64,000 nt of DNA from Acidimicrobiales bacterium (GTDB lineage Bacteria; Actinomycetota; Acidimicrobiia; Acidimicrobiales; JAVJTC01), in the NCBI GenBank assembly GCA_040219085.1, contig JAVJTC010000004.1, forward strand, positions 1 through 64,000, in the 5' to 3' direction. The notes beneath the pieces are model-generated. The model was not told the DNA's origin and made no database searches. It was given only the letters and a program-made list of their open reading frames with translations. Shown in pieces: positions 17,175-25,074 of the stretch (its first letter is position 1; each line of letters opens with the position of its first letter). Made by a program: the position numbers and the translations under genes.

Positions 17175-19382
17175 TCAGGCGTCGAGATCGAGGGTTGCGG
17201 CGAAAGCCTCGAGTGCGCTTCTCGAGGCCTGTTCTCCACGATCCGCCATCGACGCGACCGCATCGAAGTCCAGGAGTCCGCAGTCCTCGAGGGGAAGGTG
17301 GACGTAGAGATCGGCGTGGCCTTCTCTGACGAGCCGGTCCCGGTTCTGAACAGACGCCATGAGCGTCGAACGCACGAGGATCCCCGGCAGTGTCGGCGGC
17401 GCATCGTGGCCACGTCGCCTGTCGAGGCGATCCCACAGTGCCCGCCACCCTGACAACGACAGCCCGAAGCCGACGTCCAGCGACGGTGCGTCGGTGGGTG
17501 ACACGTCGATCGCGAGGACGGTCCCGGACGGATTCCGTCGACGCATCTCGTCGAGAGGGAGGTTGTTGAGCAGGCCGCCGTCCACGAGGAGTTCGTCGCC
17601 GAAGGGAACCGGCGGCAGGACGCCGGGGATGGCGGTGGATGCCCGCACGGCCACGGCGAGGTTCCCCGAATCGTGGATCACCTCGGTCGCGTGGGTGAGG
17701 CTCGACGAGACACAGAAGTACGGGATCCACAGGTCCTCGATCCCCGTGTCGCCCAGCGCGGACTCGAACGCCTCGGCAACCCGCCGTCCGCGCAGCACAG
17801 CGACGAGCGGCAACGTGTAGTCGAAGAGGTTCTCGAACCTCTGCACCGCGACGGCCTCCCAGCCGCGCGCGTCGTAGCCGAGCGCGGGCCCGGTACCCAT
17901 CACCGCACCCATCGACGTCCCCGCGACCATGTCCACCGGGATAGCCATTTCCTCGCAGAGCCTCAGCACACCCAGGTGAGCGAAGCCCCTCGCTCCGCCG
18001 CCCGACAGCACGAGGCTGACGCCGCGGCCCGTCACGAGCCGGGCGACCCGCGCGATGTCACCGGAGTGGTCACGCCGCATGTGGAGGTGGGCGACGCCGG
18101 GTCGCCGATCCAGCCACCTCGTCGTACCGCGCGGCAAGGCGGTGCTCGGGTCGTGGACCAGCACGAGAGTCGTCGGAACGTGATGGTGATCCGCGAGGAA
18201 CTCGAGCACCGACCTCTCCACCCCGTCCGGTGTCGGGTCCGCCGCCGCATCGGCGACCACCAGGACGTGGTCCGCCGCGCGGACGGCCCGGCGCGTCCAC
18301 GGCGACCAGGTGCGGTCGGCGACGAGCACGATGAACCGACGCGTCTCCTCGAGTTCCCCCAGCCAGTAGTCCAGGCGCAGCGCCCCCACGCCGTGGTCTG
18401 GCGACTGGGAGATCGCGTCGCGGCCGAGGTGCCTGTCGACCTCCGCCGAATCGAGGATTGCGCTTCGATCGGGCCCCAGGGCCTCGAAGAGTTGCCGCGC
18501 CGCGCCATCGACGTCGACGTCGGGACCCGCCCCGACCACGACGATGGCCTGACGTGTCGCCGCCGGCTCACCGCCGGAGCGCACACGCCGCAGGACGGTC
18601 CTGGCCACCTCCATGACGACCTTGGGCGAGCGTTCCATCACCAGCGCGAAAGCCGCCCGGTCGAGTCGCACGAGGTGGCTGTCGCGGACCGCGTACACGC
18701 TGGCCGACCGCGGCGTGTCGTCGAGAAGGCCCATCTCACCGACCATCTCGCCCCGACCGATCTCGCCGAGTACGACCTCGTCCCCACCTGTGCCGACCGC
18801 GGCGTGGAGTCTGCCCGACACGACGAACCAGGCGGCATCGGATTCGTCGCCCTCGGCGAACAGCGTCTGCCCGGCGGGGATGTTCACCCACTCCATGAGC
18901 GACTCGGCGAGCTCGAGCGTGTCGGGATCGGCGCTACCGAACAGGCGACTCACGTGATGTCGCAACTGGGTGTGGCGGAGTCGCTCTGTGGCGATCTCGG
19001 CCAGCCGACCGATGAGAACCCCGTCATCGGCCGCCGTCCCGTCGAGCGCGGATGCGGGGATCGCCACCACGGTCACGGACCCGAGGGCGCGCACCGTCGT
19101 GGCGCGTGTGTCCCCCGTGAGGACACCGATCTCACCGAGGAGACCGGGGGCGGAGACCTCTGCGAGCTTCTGGTCAGCGAGGCCGTCGAAGCCGAGGAGC
19201 ACCTCCACCGTCCCGGACGTCAAGACGAGGAGTTCATCGGAGACCGCCCCCTGGGCGAGCACCGTCGCGCCCGCTGGCAGACGCCGTACCCGGGAGGCGG
19301 CTGCGAGCGCTTCGAGCGCGTCCTCATCCAGGTCGTCGAAGGGCTCGACAGCCCGCAGGTCCCCGACGTCCACATCCCCCAT
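17175..19382 (-). CDS. Patatin-like phospholipase with two cyclic-nucleotide-binding domains (NTE/RssA family)
   Basis: 735 residues from ATG at 19382. Two cNMP-binding-type domains occupy roughly residues 10-125 and 140-280 (PGLLGEIGVLTGD and GEMVGEMGLLDDTPRSA are their conserved loops). A central region of about 180 residues resembles the linker of neuropathy-target-esterase-like proteins. The patatin domain from about 465 has the oxyanion loop SGGGARGFAHLG, nucleophile GTSMG and catalytic DGG in VDGGLLNNLP. Homologues in mycobacteria have this order. It is probably a membrane-associated (lyso)phospholipase or esterase under nucleotide control. It is divergent from the DNA ligase gene, 76 bases apart. 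Confidence 0.9.
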   Translation of the reverse strand: MGDVDVGDLRAVEPFDDLDEDALEALAAASRVRRLPAGATVLAQGAVSDELLVLTSGTVEVLLGFDGLADQKLAEVSAPGLLGEIGVLTGDTRATTVRALGSVTVVAIPASALDGTAADDGVLIGRLAEIATERLRHTQLRHHVSRLFGSADPDTLELAESLMEWVNIPAGQTLFAEGDESDAAWFVVSGRLHAAVGTGGDEVVLGEIGRGEMVGEMGLLDDTPRSASVYAVRDSHLVRLDRAAFALVMERSPKVVMEVARTVLRRVRSGGEPAATRQAIVVVGAGPDVDVDGAARQLFEALGPDRSAILDSAEVDRHLGRDAISQSPDHGVGALRLDYWLGELEETRRFIVLVADRTWSPWTRRAVRAADHVLVVADAAADPTPDGVERSVLEFLADHHHVPTTLVLVHDPSTALPRGTTRWLDRRPGVAHLHMRRDHSGDIARVARLVTGRGVSLVLSGGGARGFAHLGVLRLCEEMAIPVDMVAGTSMGAVMGTGPALGYDARGWEAVAVQRFENLFDYTLPLVAVLRGRRVAEAFESALGDTGIEDLWIPYFCVSSSLTHATEVIHDSGNLAVAVRASTAIPGVLPPVPFGDELLVDGGLLNNLPLDEMRRRNPSGTVLAIDVSPTDAPSLDVGFGLSLSGWRALWDRLDRRRGHDAPPTLPGILVRSTLMASVQNRDRLVREGHADLYVHLPLEDCGLLDFDAVASMADRGEQASRSALEAFAATLDLDA

Positions 19383-19458
19383 CTCCCACTGATCGTGCCA
19401 CAGCCGGGTGCCTCCGGCCGGTCCGGCGTGGCCCCGCCCCATCGGCGACGATGGGGAC

Positions 19459-20475
19459 ATGGAGCCCGACCCGACCGACAGCGGTCCCGCCCACACGCCC
19501 GCGCGGACGACGGCGCCGGGCTTCCGTGTCCCGATGCTGGCGACTCTCGCGGAGCCCGGTGACGTCGGCGACGGATGGGTCGTCGAGCGCAAGTTCGACG
19601 GCATCCGCCTCGTCGTGGTGCGCGACGGCGACGACGTCGCACTGTGGACCCGCAACCACAACCGCCGCGACGGGTCGTTCCCGGACCTGGTCGCCGCGCT
19701 GCGTGAGCAGCCGGTCGACCGCTTCGTCGCCGACGGCGAGGTGGTCGCGTTCGAAGACGGGCGCGACAGCTTCGCCGCGCTGCACGGCGGTGGCGCCGTG
19801 TTGTTCCTTTTCGATCTGATGCACCTCGACGGTCACGACCTGGACGACGTGCCGCTGGTCGACCGCCGGCGCCTGCTCGAACAGGCGGTCGTCTTCGATG
19901 CGAAGATCCGGTTCAGCCCGAGCCTCGACGGCGATGCGACGGCGCTGTTGACCGAGGCGTGCGCGCAGGGCTGGGAGGGCCTCGTCGCGAAGCGGGCAGG
20001 GGGCCGCTACGTGCACGGCCGCAGCCGCGACTGGCTGAAGCTGAAGTGCGTACGGCGCCAGGAGATGGTCATCGGCGGCTTCACCGACCCGAAGGGTTCA
20101 CGAACCGGCCTGGGGGCGCTCCTCGTCGGCCACCACGACGGTGGAGACCTCGTCTATGCGGGGAGGGTCGGGACGGGTTTCGACGAGTCCACGCTCGTCT
20201 CGCTCATCGAACTTCTCGAAGCGCGGCGGCGGGAGAACCCGCCCTTCACGCGGGGCATGGACAAGGGTGGTCCGCCGAAAAAGGCAAGCCACTGGGTCAA
20301 CCCTGATCTCGTGTGCGAAATCGGATTCGCGGAGTGGACGCCCGACGGAAAGCTGCGCCACCCGCGGTTCCTGGGTCTTCGGGACGACAAGGACGCATCC
20401 GCCGTCGTCCGTGAGGACGACGTCGTAGCTCAGGCGGCGGACGTCTTCCCCGACGAACCGGAGACCGCCCGGTAG
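19459..20475 (+). CDS. ATP-dependent DNA ligase (LigC/LigD-ligase type)
   Basis: 338 residues. Nucleotidyltransferase motifs: KFDGIR with the lysine that is adenylated (motif I), DGEVVAFEDG (motif III), EGLVAKRAGGRY (motif IV) and WLKLK (motif V), followed by an OB-fold domain. There is no polymerase/primase or nuclease domain as in full LigD, and no ku gene adjacent, so this is a stand-alone ligase like LigC of mycobacteria, a group linked to repair. I chose ATG 19459; the frame is open further upstream but codes low-complexity residues. A GACGAT hexamer lies six bases before this ATG. Its last 46 bases overlap the convergent GlsB gene. Confidence 0.9.
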   Translation: MEPDPTDSGPAHTPARTTAPGFRVPMLATLAEPGDVGDGWVVERKFDGIRLVVVRDGDDVALWTRNHNRRDGSFPDLVAALREQPVDRFVADGEVVAFEDGRDSFAALHGGGAVLFLFDLMHLDGHDLDDVPLVDRRRLLEQAVVFDAKIRFSPSLDGDATALLTEACAQGWEGLVAKRAGGRYVHGRSRDWLKLKCVRRQEMVIGGFTDPKGSRTGLGALLVGHHDGGDLVYAGRVGTGFDESTLVSLIELLEARRRENPPFTRGMDKGGPPKKASHWVNPDLVCEIGFAEWTPDGKLRHPRFLGLRDDKDASAVVREDDVVAQAADVFPDEPETAR

Positions 20476-20714
20476 ATCAACAGGACGATCACGGCGCCGA
20501 TCACCGAGCCGATGAAGCCCGATGCCTGGACCGCGCCGTCGTCGATGTCGGCACCGAAGACGGCGTAGCCGACGAAACCGCCGGTGAAGCTCCCGACGAT
20601 CCCCAACAACCAGGTGCCGAGAAGCCCCATGGGGTCCGGGCCGGGGACCAGGAGACGGGCGAGGCCGCCGACGACGAGGCCGGCGAGTGCGAGGACGATG
20701 ATGAAGACGATCAC
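20430..20714 (-). CDS. GlsB/YeaQ/YmgE-family small membrane protein (transglycosylase-associated)
   Basis: 94 residues with three hydrophobic segments: residues 1-22, about 30-52 and 65-82. Conserved GG-x-ARLLVPGPDP and LGTWLLGIVGSFTGG match the family, which is often stress-induced and of unknown mechanism. The GTG start has a clear AAGGAG site at good spacing. The 3' end overlaps the convergent DNA ligase gene by 46 bases. Confidence 0.88.
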   Translation of the reverse strand: MIVFIIVLALAGLVVGGLARLLVPGPDPMGLLGTWLLGIVGSFTGGFVGYAVFGADIDDGAVQASGFIGSVIGAVIVLLIYRAVSGSSGKTSAA

Positions 20715-20781
20715 TGGGAACTCCTTTTCGTTCTGCGGTCATCGTTCCCATCGGTGCCGTGGGACAAACAGCCCGGACGCG

Positions 20782-20817
20782 ACGGCGCCCCGGCCGGAAT
20801 CCCGACCGGGGCGCCGT
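20782..20817 (-). terminator. Strong hairpin between the protease and GlsB genes
   Basis: A perfect 12-base-pair stem (arms 20782-20793 and 20806-20817, all G/C-rich) encloses a 12-base loop. It lies 35 bases after the stop of the trypsin-like gene on the minus strand and is followed by CTGTTTGTCC, a weak U-rich run. It is likely the terminator for that gene. Confidence 0.6.
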
Positions 20818-20852
20818 CTGACCTCCGGGGAGGAACGGTCCTTGATGCCGCC

Positions 20853-22247
20853 TCAGGCGACCGTGGCGGTCCAGGAGAACTGGTTCGCCTCCTGGCCCTG
20901 CTCGTAGTAGACGCCCTCGATGGTCGTGTCGGAGGTGATGACCCCCTCGTAGGTACCCCGGCGGAATCCGAGACGCTCGGGAGCGTCGTCGACGAAGACC
21001 ACGGTGCCGTCCGAGTTGACCTGGCCGACGAGGGTGAACTGGCCGGTCTCGGGCCACTCGCTGACGCCCTCGATCGTGCCGTCCGGGTTGATCTGGAAGG
21101 CGAAGCTGTGGGAGGCGACCGGGTCGTTGACCGAGCCGGCCAACACGATCGCCTCTGCGGCACCACCGGTCATCGGATCGCCCCCGCTGGAACCACCGGC
21201 CGGCGGCGCAGCCACAACCGGGAGCTCGAAGCCCTGGATCGCGTTGTCGTCGAAGAGCGACATCAGGCCGTGGACGTGACGGACGTGGACACCGAAGTTG
21301 TTCGCCGCCTGAGCCTGCCGGTCGACGATCTGCTCGCCGGTCTGCTGGTCGATCGCGAACACCAGCCGCACGGTCCCCGCGTTGTTCACGGCCACCACCG
21401 AGTCACACAGGACGATCGCGGAACCCGAGGTGCCCGGCGTCGTCGGTGCCTGATGCTGGATGACGTCGACGTTCGTCACGTCGACGACCTCGTCCTGTCC
21501 GTGGGCCCGGAGAGCCGAGATGCGTCCGGTCAGCGACGTCGCCTGAGGGATGGTCAGCCCCGGGACGGAGGTGATGAAGTCGTCGACGTCACCGGGGAAC
21601 CCGGACAGGAGGATCTCGTCGCCTGCCGCGATCGCCACGTTCTCGGGGGCCAGCGTCAGGACGCTCGGAAGTACTTCCTTCGTGGTGATCAGTGCGACGT
21701 CGGGACTTCCGAACGGATCGCCGGTGTAATCGGGATGCACGATCGCCCGCAGGAGCTCGACGACGTCGCCGGTTCCCGCCTGAACGGCGACTGCCCGGCT
21801 GTACTGGATTCCACTCTGCGCAGCTCCCTCGAAGCCTTCGGCGACGTGGGCATTGGTGACGAGGACGCGGTCGTCGACCGCCCATGCGGTGCCGATGAAG
21901 GTGTAGGAGGGCTCGGCCTGGTTGGCGACGACGGCCTCACCGAAGACCTGATAGGTGGCCCGGTTCATGAGCTCGAACATGGCCTGGGGGGAAGGGCACT
22001 CCAGCGCGGTCGGGACCGAGCTCGTGGTCGAACCGGCCGTGGATCCCCCGTCGGATGCGGCGCCGTCGTCGCCGCCATTTCCTGCGCTCAGGTCGTCGCC
22101 TCCGCCGCCGCAGGCGGCGGCGAACACTGCGATGGCGATCAGAGCGGCAAGCAGTCGGGCCAGGCTGGCCCCTCTGCGTGCGGTGCCGATCCCGGCGCCC
22201 GTCTGGTGGTTCTCTGCGGTGGTGTGCGTGTTCGATCGGTTCTTCAT
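20853..22247 (-). CDS. Secreted trypsin-like serine protease lipoprotein
   Basis: 464 residues, ATG with GAGGAGG upstream. Signal peptide and lipobox AVFAAACG give an acylated Cys near residue 46, followed by a Gly/Ser/Asp linker. The S1C-like protease domain shows the catalytic triad: His in VTNAHVAEG, Asp in GSPDVALI and Ser in GTSGSAIV. After it comes a Pro/Gly/Ser spacer and a C-terminal beta-rich domain of about 110 residues, not a PDZ domain. So it is an extracytoplasmic, membrane-anchored protease whose targets are unknown. It diverges from the FHA regulator gene and shares its upstream region. Confidence 0.85.
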   Translation of the reverse strand: MKNRSNTHTTAENHQTGAGIGTARRGASLARLLAALIAIAVFAAACGGGGDDLSAGNGGDDGAASDGGSTAGSTTSSVPTALECPSPQAMFELMNRATYQVFGEAVVANQAEPSYTFIGTAWAVDDRVLVTNAHVAEGFEGAAQSGIQYSRAVAVQAGTGDVVELLRAIVHPDYTGDPFGSPDVALITTKEVLPSVLTLAPENVAIAAGDEILLSGFPGDVDDFITSVPGLTIPQATSLTGRISALRAHGQDEVVDVTNVDVIQHQAPTTPGTSGSAIVLCDSVVAVNNAGTVRLVFAIDQQTGEQIVDRQAQAANNFGVHVRHVHGLMSLFDDNAIQGFELPVVAAPPAGGSSGGDPMTGGAAEAIVLAGSVNDPVASHSFAFQINPDGTIEGVSEWPETGQFTLVGQVNSDGTVVFVDDAPERLGFRRGTYEGVITSDTTIEGVYYEQGQEANQFSWTATVA

Positions 22248-22307
22248 GATGTCCTCCTCGGTGCTTGGTCACCCCGGTTGTACGACGAAGGCGACACGGC
22301 GACCATC

Positions 22308-22329
22308 GGGGGAACCCCCCACATTCTGG
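22308..22329. promoter_or_regulatory. GGGGG-AA-CCCCCC palindrome upstream of the FHA regulator
   Basis: G5 (22308-22312), AA, C6 (22315-22320), then AC and ATTCTGG. A closely similar element (G6, T, C7, ATTCCGG) lies upstream of the kinase gene at 23191. Repetition of palindrome plus ATTCnGG at the two heads of the same signalling block suggests a shared operator. Confidence 0.35.
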
Positions 22330-22370
22330 CCCAGTCGACGGATGCGCATGACCAGAGGTCCGTACGTCTC

Positions 22371-22383
22371 TAACATCGTGCGG
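22371..22383 (+). promoter_or_regulatory. Leaderless-type -10 box for the FHA-winged-helix gene
   Basis: TAACAT (22371-22376) is followed by seven bases and GTG at 22384. This spacing places transcription start at the start codon and is the main reason for choosing that start. Confidence 0.4.
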
Positions 22384-23094
22384 GTGCATGAAGACCAGTC
22401 AGCCGACCTCGAGGTGACGTTCATCGACGAGCTCCACCCGGTCGCGGAGTCGGGCCAGCTCACATTCGGCCGCGACGGCGACATCACCGTCGACGACGCC
22501 AACGCGTACATGCACCGGCGGGTTGGGTCGTTCGTCAACCACGACGGCACCTGGTGGATCCGCAACGACGGCCGGACGATCGAGATCGTGGTCGTCACCG
22601 ACACCGGCGCCCGGATCTCCCTCGATCCCGGTGCCTCCCAGGCCCTCACCGGGACTTCGGGCCTCGTCCGGTTCGAGGCCGGCGGGCTCACCTACGAGCT
22701 CGAGTACTCGCTGCACAGCCCGGCCGGCCCCCCGAGCACCGAGACCGCGGAACTCACGCGGGGAGAGACCCTCGAGTTCGGGACACTGCGGCTCAACGAC
22801 GAACAACGCCAGATGCTCGTCGCCCTCGCCGAGCCCCAACTGCGCGATCCCGCCGCGGAGAGCCACGAGATGCCCACCAACGCCGAGGTCGCCCACCGGC
22901 TCGGATGGTCGCTGCGTAAGTTCGACCGCAAGCTGGACTACATCTGCCGCCGCCTCGACGAGCAGGGGGTCCGGGGGGTACGCGGCCGGCAGGGGGTTCA
23001 GGCGACCGACAGGCGCCGCGTCGTCATCGACCACGTGCTGCGAACGGGGCTCATCGGCGAGGATGACCTCAGCCACCTCGACGAGACCGACTGA
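22384..23094 (+). CDS. FHA-domain protein with C-terminal winged helix
   Basis: 236 residues if GTG 22384 is used; ATG at 22342 or 22348 would add 12-14 residues. Residues about 15-110 form an FHA domain (LTFGRDGDITVDDANAYMHR, phosphothreonine-binding Arg in FGRDG, conserved WWIRNDG). From about residue 130 there is a winged-helix segment (LNDEQRQMLVALAEPQLRDP, GWSLRKFDRKLDYICRRL). This architecture is common in actinobacteria next to Ser/Thr kinases and suggests a phospho-responsive DNA-binding protein or adaptor. The kinase gene follows 147 bases downstream. Function is inferred. Confidence 0.8.
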   Translation: MHEDQSADLEVTFIDELHPVAESGQLTFGRDGDITVDDANAYMHRRVGSFVNHDGTWWIRNDGRTIEIVVVTDTGARISLDPGASQALTGTSGLVRFEAGGLTYELEYSLHSPAGPPSTETAELTRGETLEFGTLRLNDEQRQMLVALAEPQLRDPAAESHEMPTNAEVAHRLGWSLRKFDRKLDYICRRLDEQGVRGVRGRQGVQATDRRRVVIDHVLRTGLIGEDDLSHLDETD

Positions 23095-23190
23095 GACCGC
23101 CATGAGGGCCACCGCCGAACCCCGACCCCGTGCACCGGGCCCGACCCGCGGGCCAGCCGCCGTGGGGGGTCTGCGCCACGCCGGATGTAT

Positions 23191-23211
23191 GGGGGGTCCC
23201 CCCCATTCCGG
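23191..23211. promoter_or_regulatory. GGGGGG-T-CCCCCCC palindrome upstream of the kinase operon
   Basis: G6 at 23191-23196, T, C7 at 23198-23204, then ATTCCGG. It matches the element at 22308 and lies 30-50 bases before the kinase start. Confidence 0.35.
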
Positions 23212-23229
23212 TCCGGTGCCCGTCCGTCC

Positions 23230-23241
23230 TACAACGGGGCC
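23230..23241 (+). promoter_or_regulatory. Possible -10 box for the transmembrane kinase gene
   Basis: TACAAC (23230-23235) lies six bases before ATG 23242, the same spacing as clearer leaderless promoters in this window, but the last base deviates from the TAnnnT pattern. Confidence 0.3.
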
Positions 23242-25074
23242 ATGGACAACGAACGAGGTCAGATCCAGGTACGCCCGGCTGGCGCCGCCTCGGCGACTCC
23301 GGCAGTCTTCCAACGGGGGCCACATCTCCACGACCGACCCGTCCCCGCAGGTGGCGTGATGGCGAGCCTTGGAATAGACGGAATCGACGACGAGATCGAG
23401 ATCGGCCGCGGCGGTTTCGGTGTCGTCTACCGGGGGCACCAGAGCGACCTCGGCCGGACTGTGGCCATCAAGGTCCTCCCGGCGAACCTCGACCAGCGCG
23501 CCCGTGACCGCTTCGACCGGGAACGTCGTGCCATGGGGTCGCTGTCGGGACACCCGAACATCGTGACCGTCCACAGCACCGGGTTCACGACCGACGAGCG
23601 CCCCTTCATCGTGATGGAGTTTCTCGAGCGCGGGTCGATGGACGACCGCATCCGACGCGACGGCGCGGTTCGCTGGGACGAGGTCGCCGACCTCGGCGCG
23701 GCGCTGGCCGACGCCGTTCAGGCCGCACACGACGCGGGCATCCTGCACCGCGACATCAAGCCGGCCAACGTCCTCGTGTCGGACCGGGGCGAGCCGAAAC
23801 TGGCCGACTTCGGCATCGCCCGCCTCGAAGGGGCGCCCGAGACGGCCAGCAGCGTGATCACCGCGTCGATCGCCCACGCGGCCCCGGAGATCCTCGACGG
23901 TCGACGTCCGACCGAGGCGGCGGACATCTACTCCCTGGCTTCGACACTGTACGAACTGCTCATCGGGCGACCGGCGTTCTGGCGCGAGACCGACGAGTCG
24001 CTCGTCCCGATGCTCGCACGCATCTCGCGCGAGCCCGTTCCCGACCTGCGTGCGCTGGACGTCCCGGCACCGCTGTGCGCAGCTCTCGAGGCGGCCATGG
24101 CCAAAGACCCCGCGGACCGACCCGCATCCGCTCGGGCTTTCGGGGAATCGCTCACCGCGGCGCTCGCCGAGGCCACCGGCGCGGCGCGATCCGACGACGG
24201 ATCACCAGGTGGCCACACGATCAGTGTGTTCAGTCCGCCACCGCCCCACGACGCTCCGCCGGCGACGTCGGGGAATCCTCCCGTGGGTGCCCCTCCGGGA
24301 CCGCCTCCCGCAGGCCCGCTCGCCGGTGGCGCGGCGACCAGTCAGCCCGGTGGCACGGCCCACATCTCCCAACCTCCCCCGGGTGCCGCAGCGCCACCGG
24401 GAACGCCGAGCACGCCGACCGCCCGGTCGGGCCCCAACTGGAACCTCATCGTCGTCTCCGCGGGCGCGGCGATCGTCCTTCTCGTGGTGATCATCGTCCT
24501 CGCCACCCGTGGTGGGGGCGGTGATGACGCCCCACCGAGCGGCGACGACGGAGGGGCCACCACCTCGGGGCAGGCCGTACTGCCCGTCAGCGGCGGCGAG
24601 GACTACCCGGCCTACACCACCCTCTTCGACGACACGGGTGCCATCCAGCTGTCGGTGCCGGCCGCATGGTCCGACGTGGACCTCGGCGCCGCCGACCGTT
24701 CCGTCGCCGTCATCGGTGTCTCGACGAACGTCGCCCGCGCCCTCGAGGAGTTCGACACGCCCGGTGTCGTCATCCGGGTCGACCCGGGGCCACTCCTCGA
24801 CGCCGACGCTGCGCTCGACGCCTTCGTCGACCCGACCGGGTGCGAGAGCCGGGGACGGGGGGCGTACGCCGATCCCCTCTACACCGGCCGCTTCGAGCAG
24901 CTCGTGAACTGCGGGGACGTGAACTCCACGATCTGGGTCGTCGTCGCAGCGCCGACCGACAACAGCTTCAGCGTCGTGGTGTCCATCCAGGCCGTCGACG
25001 AACGCGACGAGGCCGCTGCTCGACGGGCGCTCGACACCTTCATCATCGAGCCACGGGCGGTACCGGGGTCATGA
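23242..25074 (+). CDS. Transmembrane Ser/Thr protein kinase (PknB-like)
   Basis: 610 residues. The kinase domain spans about 48-305: glycine loop IGRGGFGVVYRG, ATP-anchoring Lys in VAIKVL (about 77), catalytic HRDIKPANV (about 170), DFGIAR and a modified APE (AAPEIL). A Pro/Gly-rich juxtamembrane region of about 90 residues leads to one membrane segment (about 400-424), then an Asp/Gly linker and an extracellular domain of about 165 residues with three Cys that is not a PASTA repeat. It should sense an external cue and phosphorylate cytoplasmic targets such as the FHA proteins encoded here. ATG 23359 just before the kinase core is a possible alternative start. Its stop overlaps the oxidoreductase start (ATGA). 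Confidence 0.9.
   Translation: MDNERGQIQVRPAGAASATPAVFQRGPHLHDRPVPAGGVMASLGIDGIDDEIEIGRGGFGVVYRGHQSDLGRTVAIKVLPANLDQRARDRFDRERRAMGSLSGHPNIVTVHSTGFTTDERPFIVMEFLERGSMDDRIRRDGAVRWDEVADLGAALADAVQAAHDAGILHRDIKPANVLVSDRGEPKLADFGIARLEGAPETASSVITASIAHAAPEILDGRRPTEAADIYSLASTLYELLIGRPAFWRETDESLVPMLARISREPVPDLRALDVPAPLCAALEAAMAKDPADRPASARAFGESLTAALAEATGAARSDDGSPGGHTISVFSPPPPHDAPPATSGNPPVGAPPGPPPAGPLAGGAATSQPGGTAHISQPPPGAAAPPGTPSTPTARSGPNWNLIVVSAGAAIVLLVVIIVLATRGGGGDDAPPSGDDGGATTSGQAVLPVSGGEDYPAYTTLFDDTGAIQLSVPAAWSDVDLGAADRSVAVIGVSTNVARALEEFDTPGVVIRVDPGPLLDADAALDAFVDPTGCESRGRGAYADPLYTGRFEQLVNCGDVNSTIWVVVAAPTDNSFSVVVSIQAVDERDEAAARRALDTFIIEPRAVPGS

Noticed and set aside
17673-19562. 629-codon open frame on the plus strand over the patatin gene
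   Set aside because: Antisense shadow, Arg/His/Asp/Glu-rich, no recognised fold.
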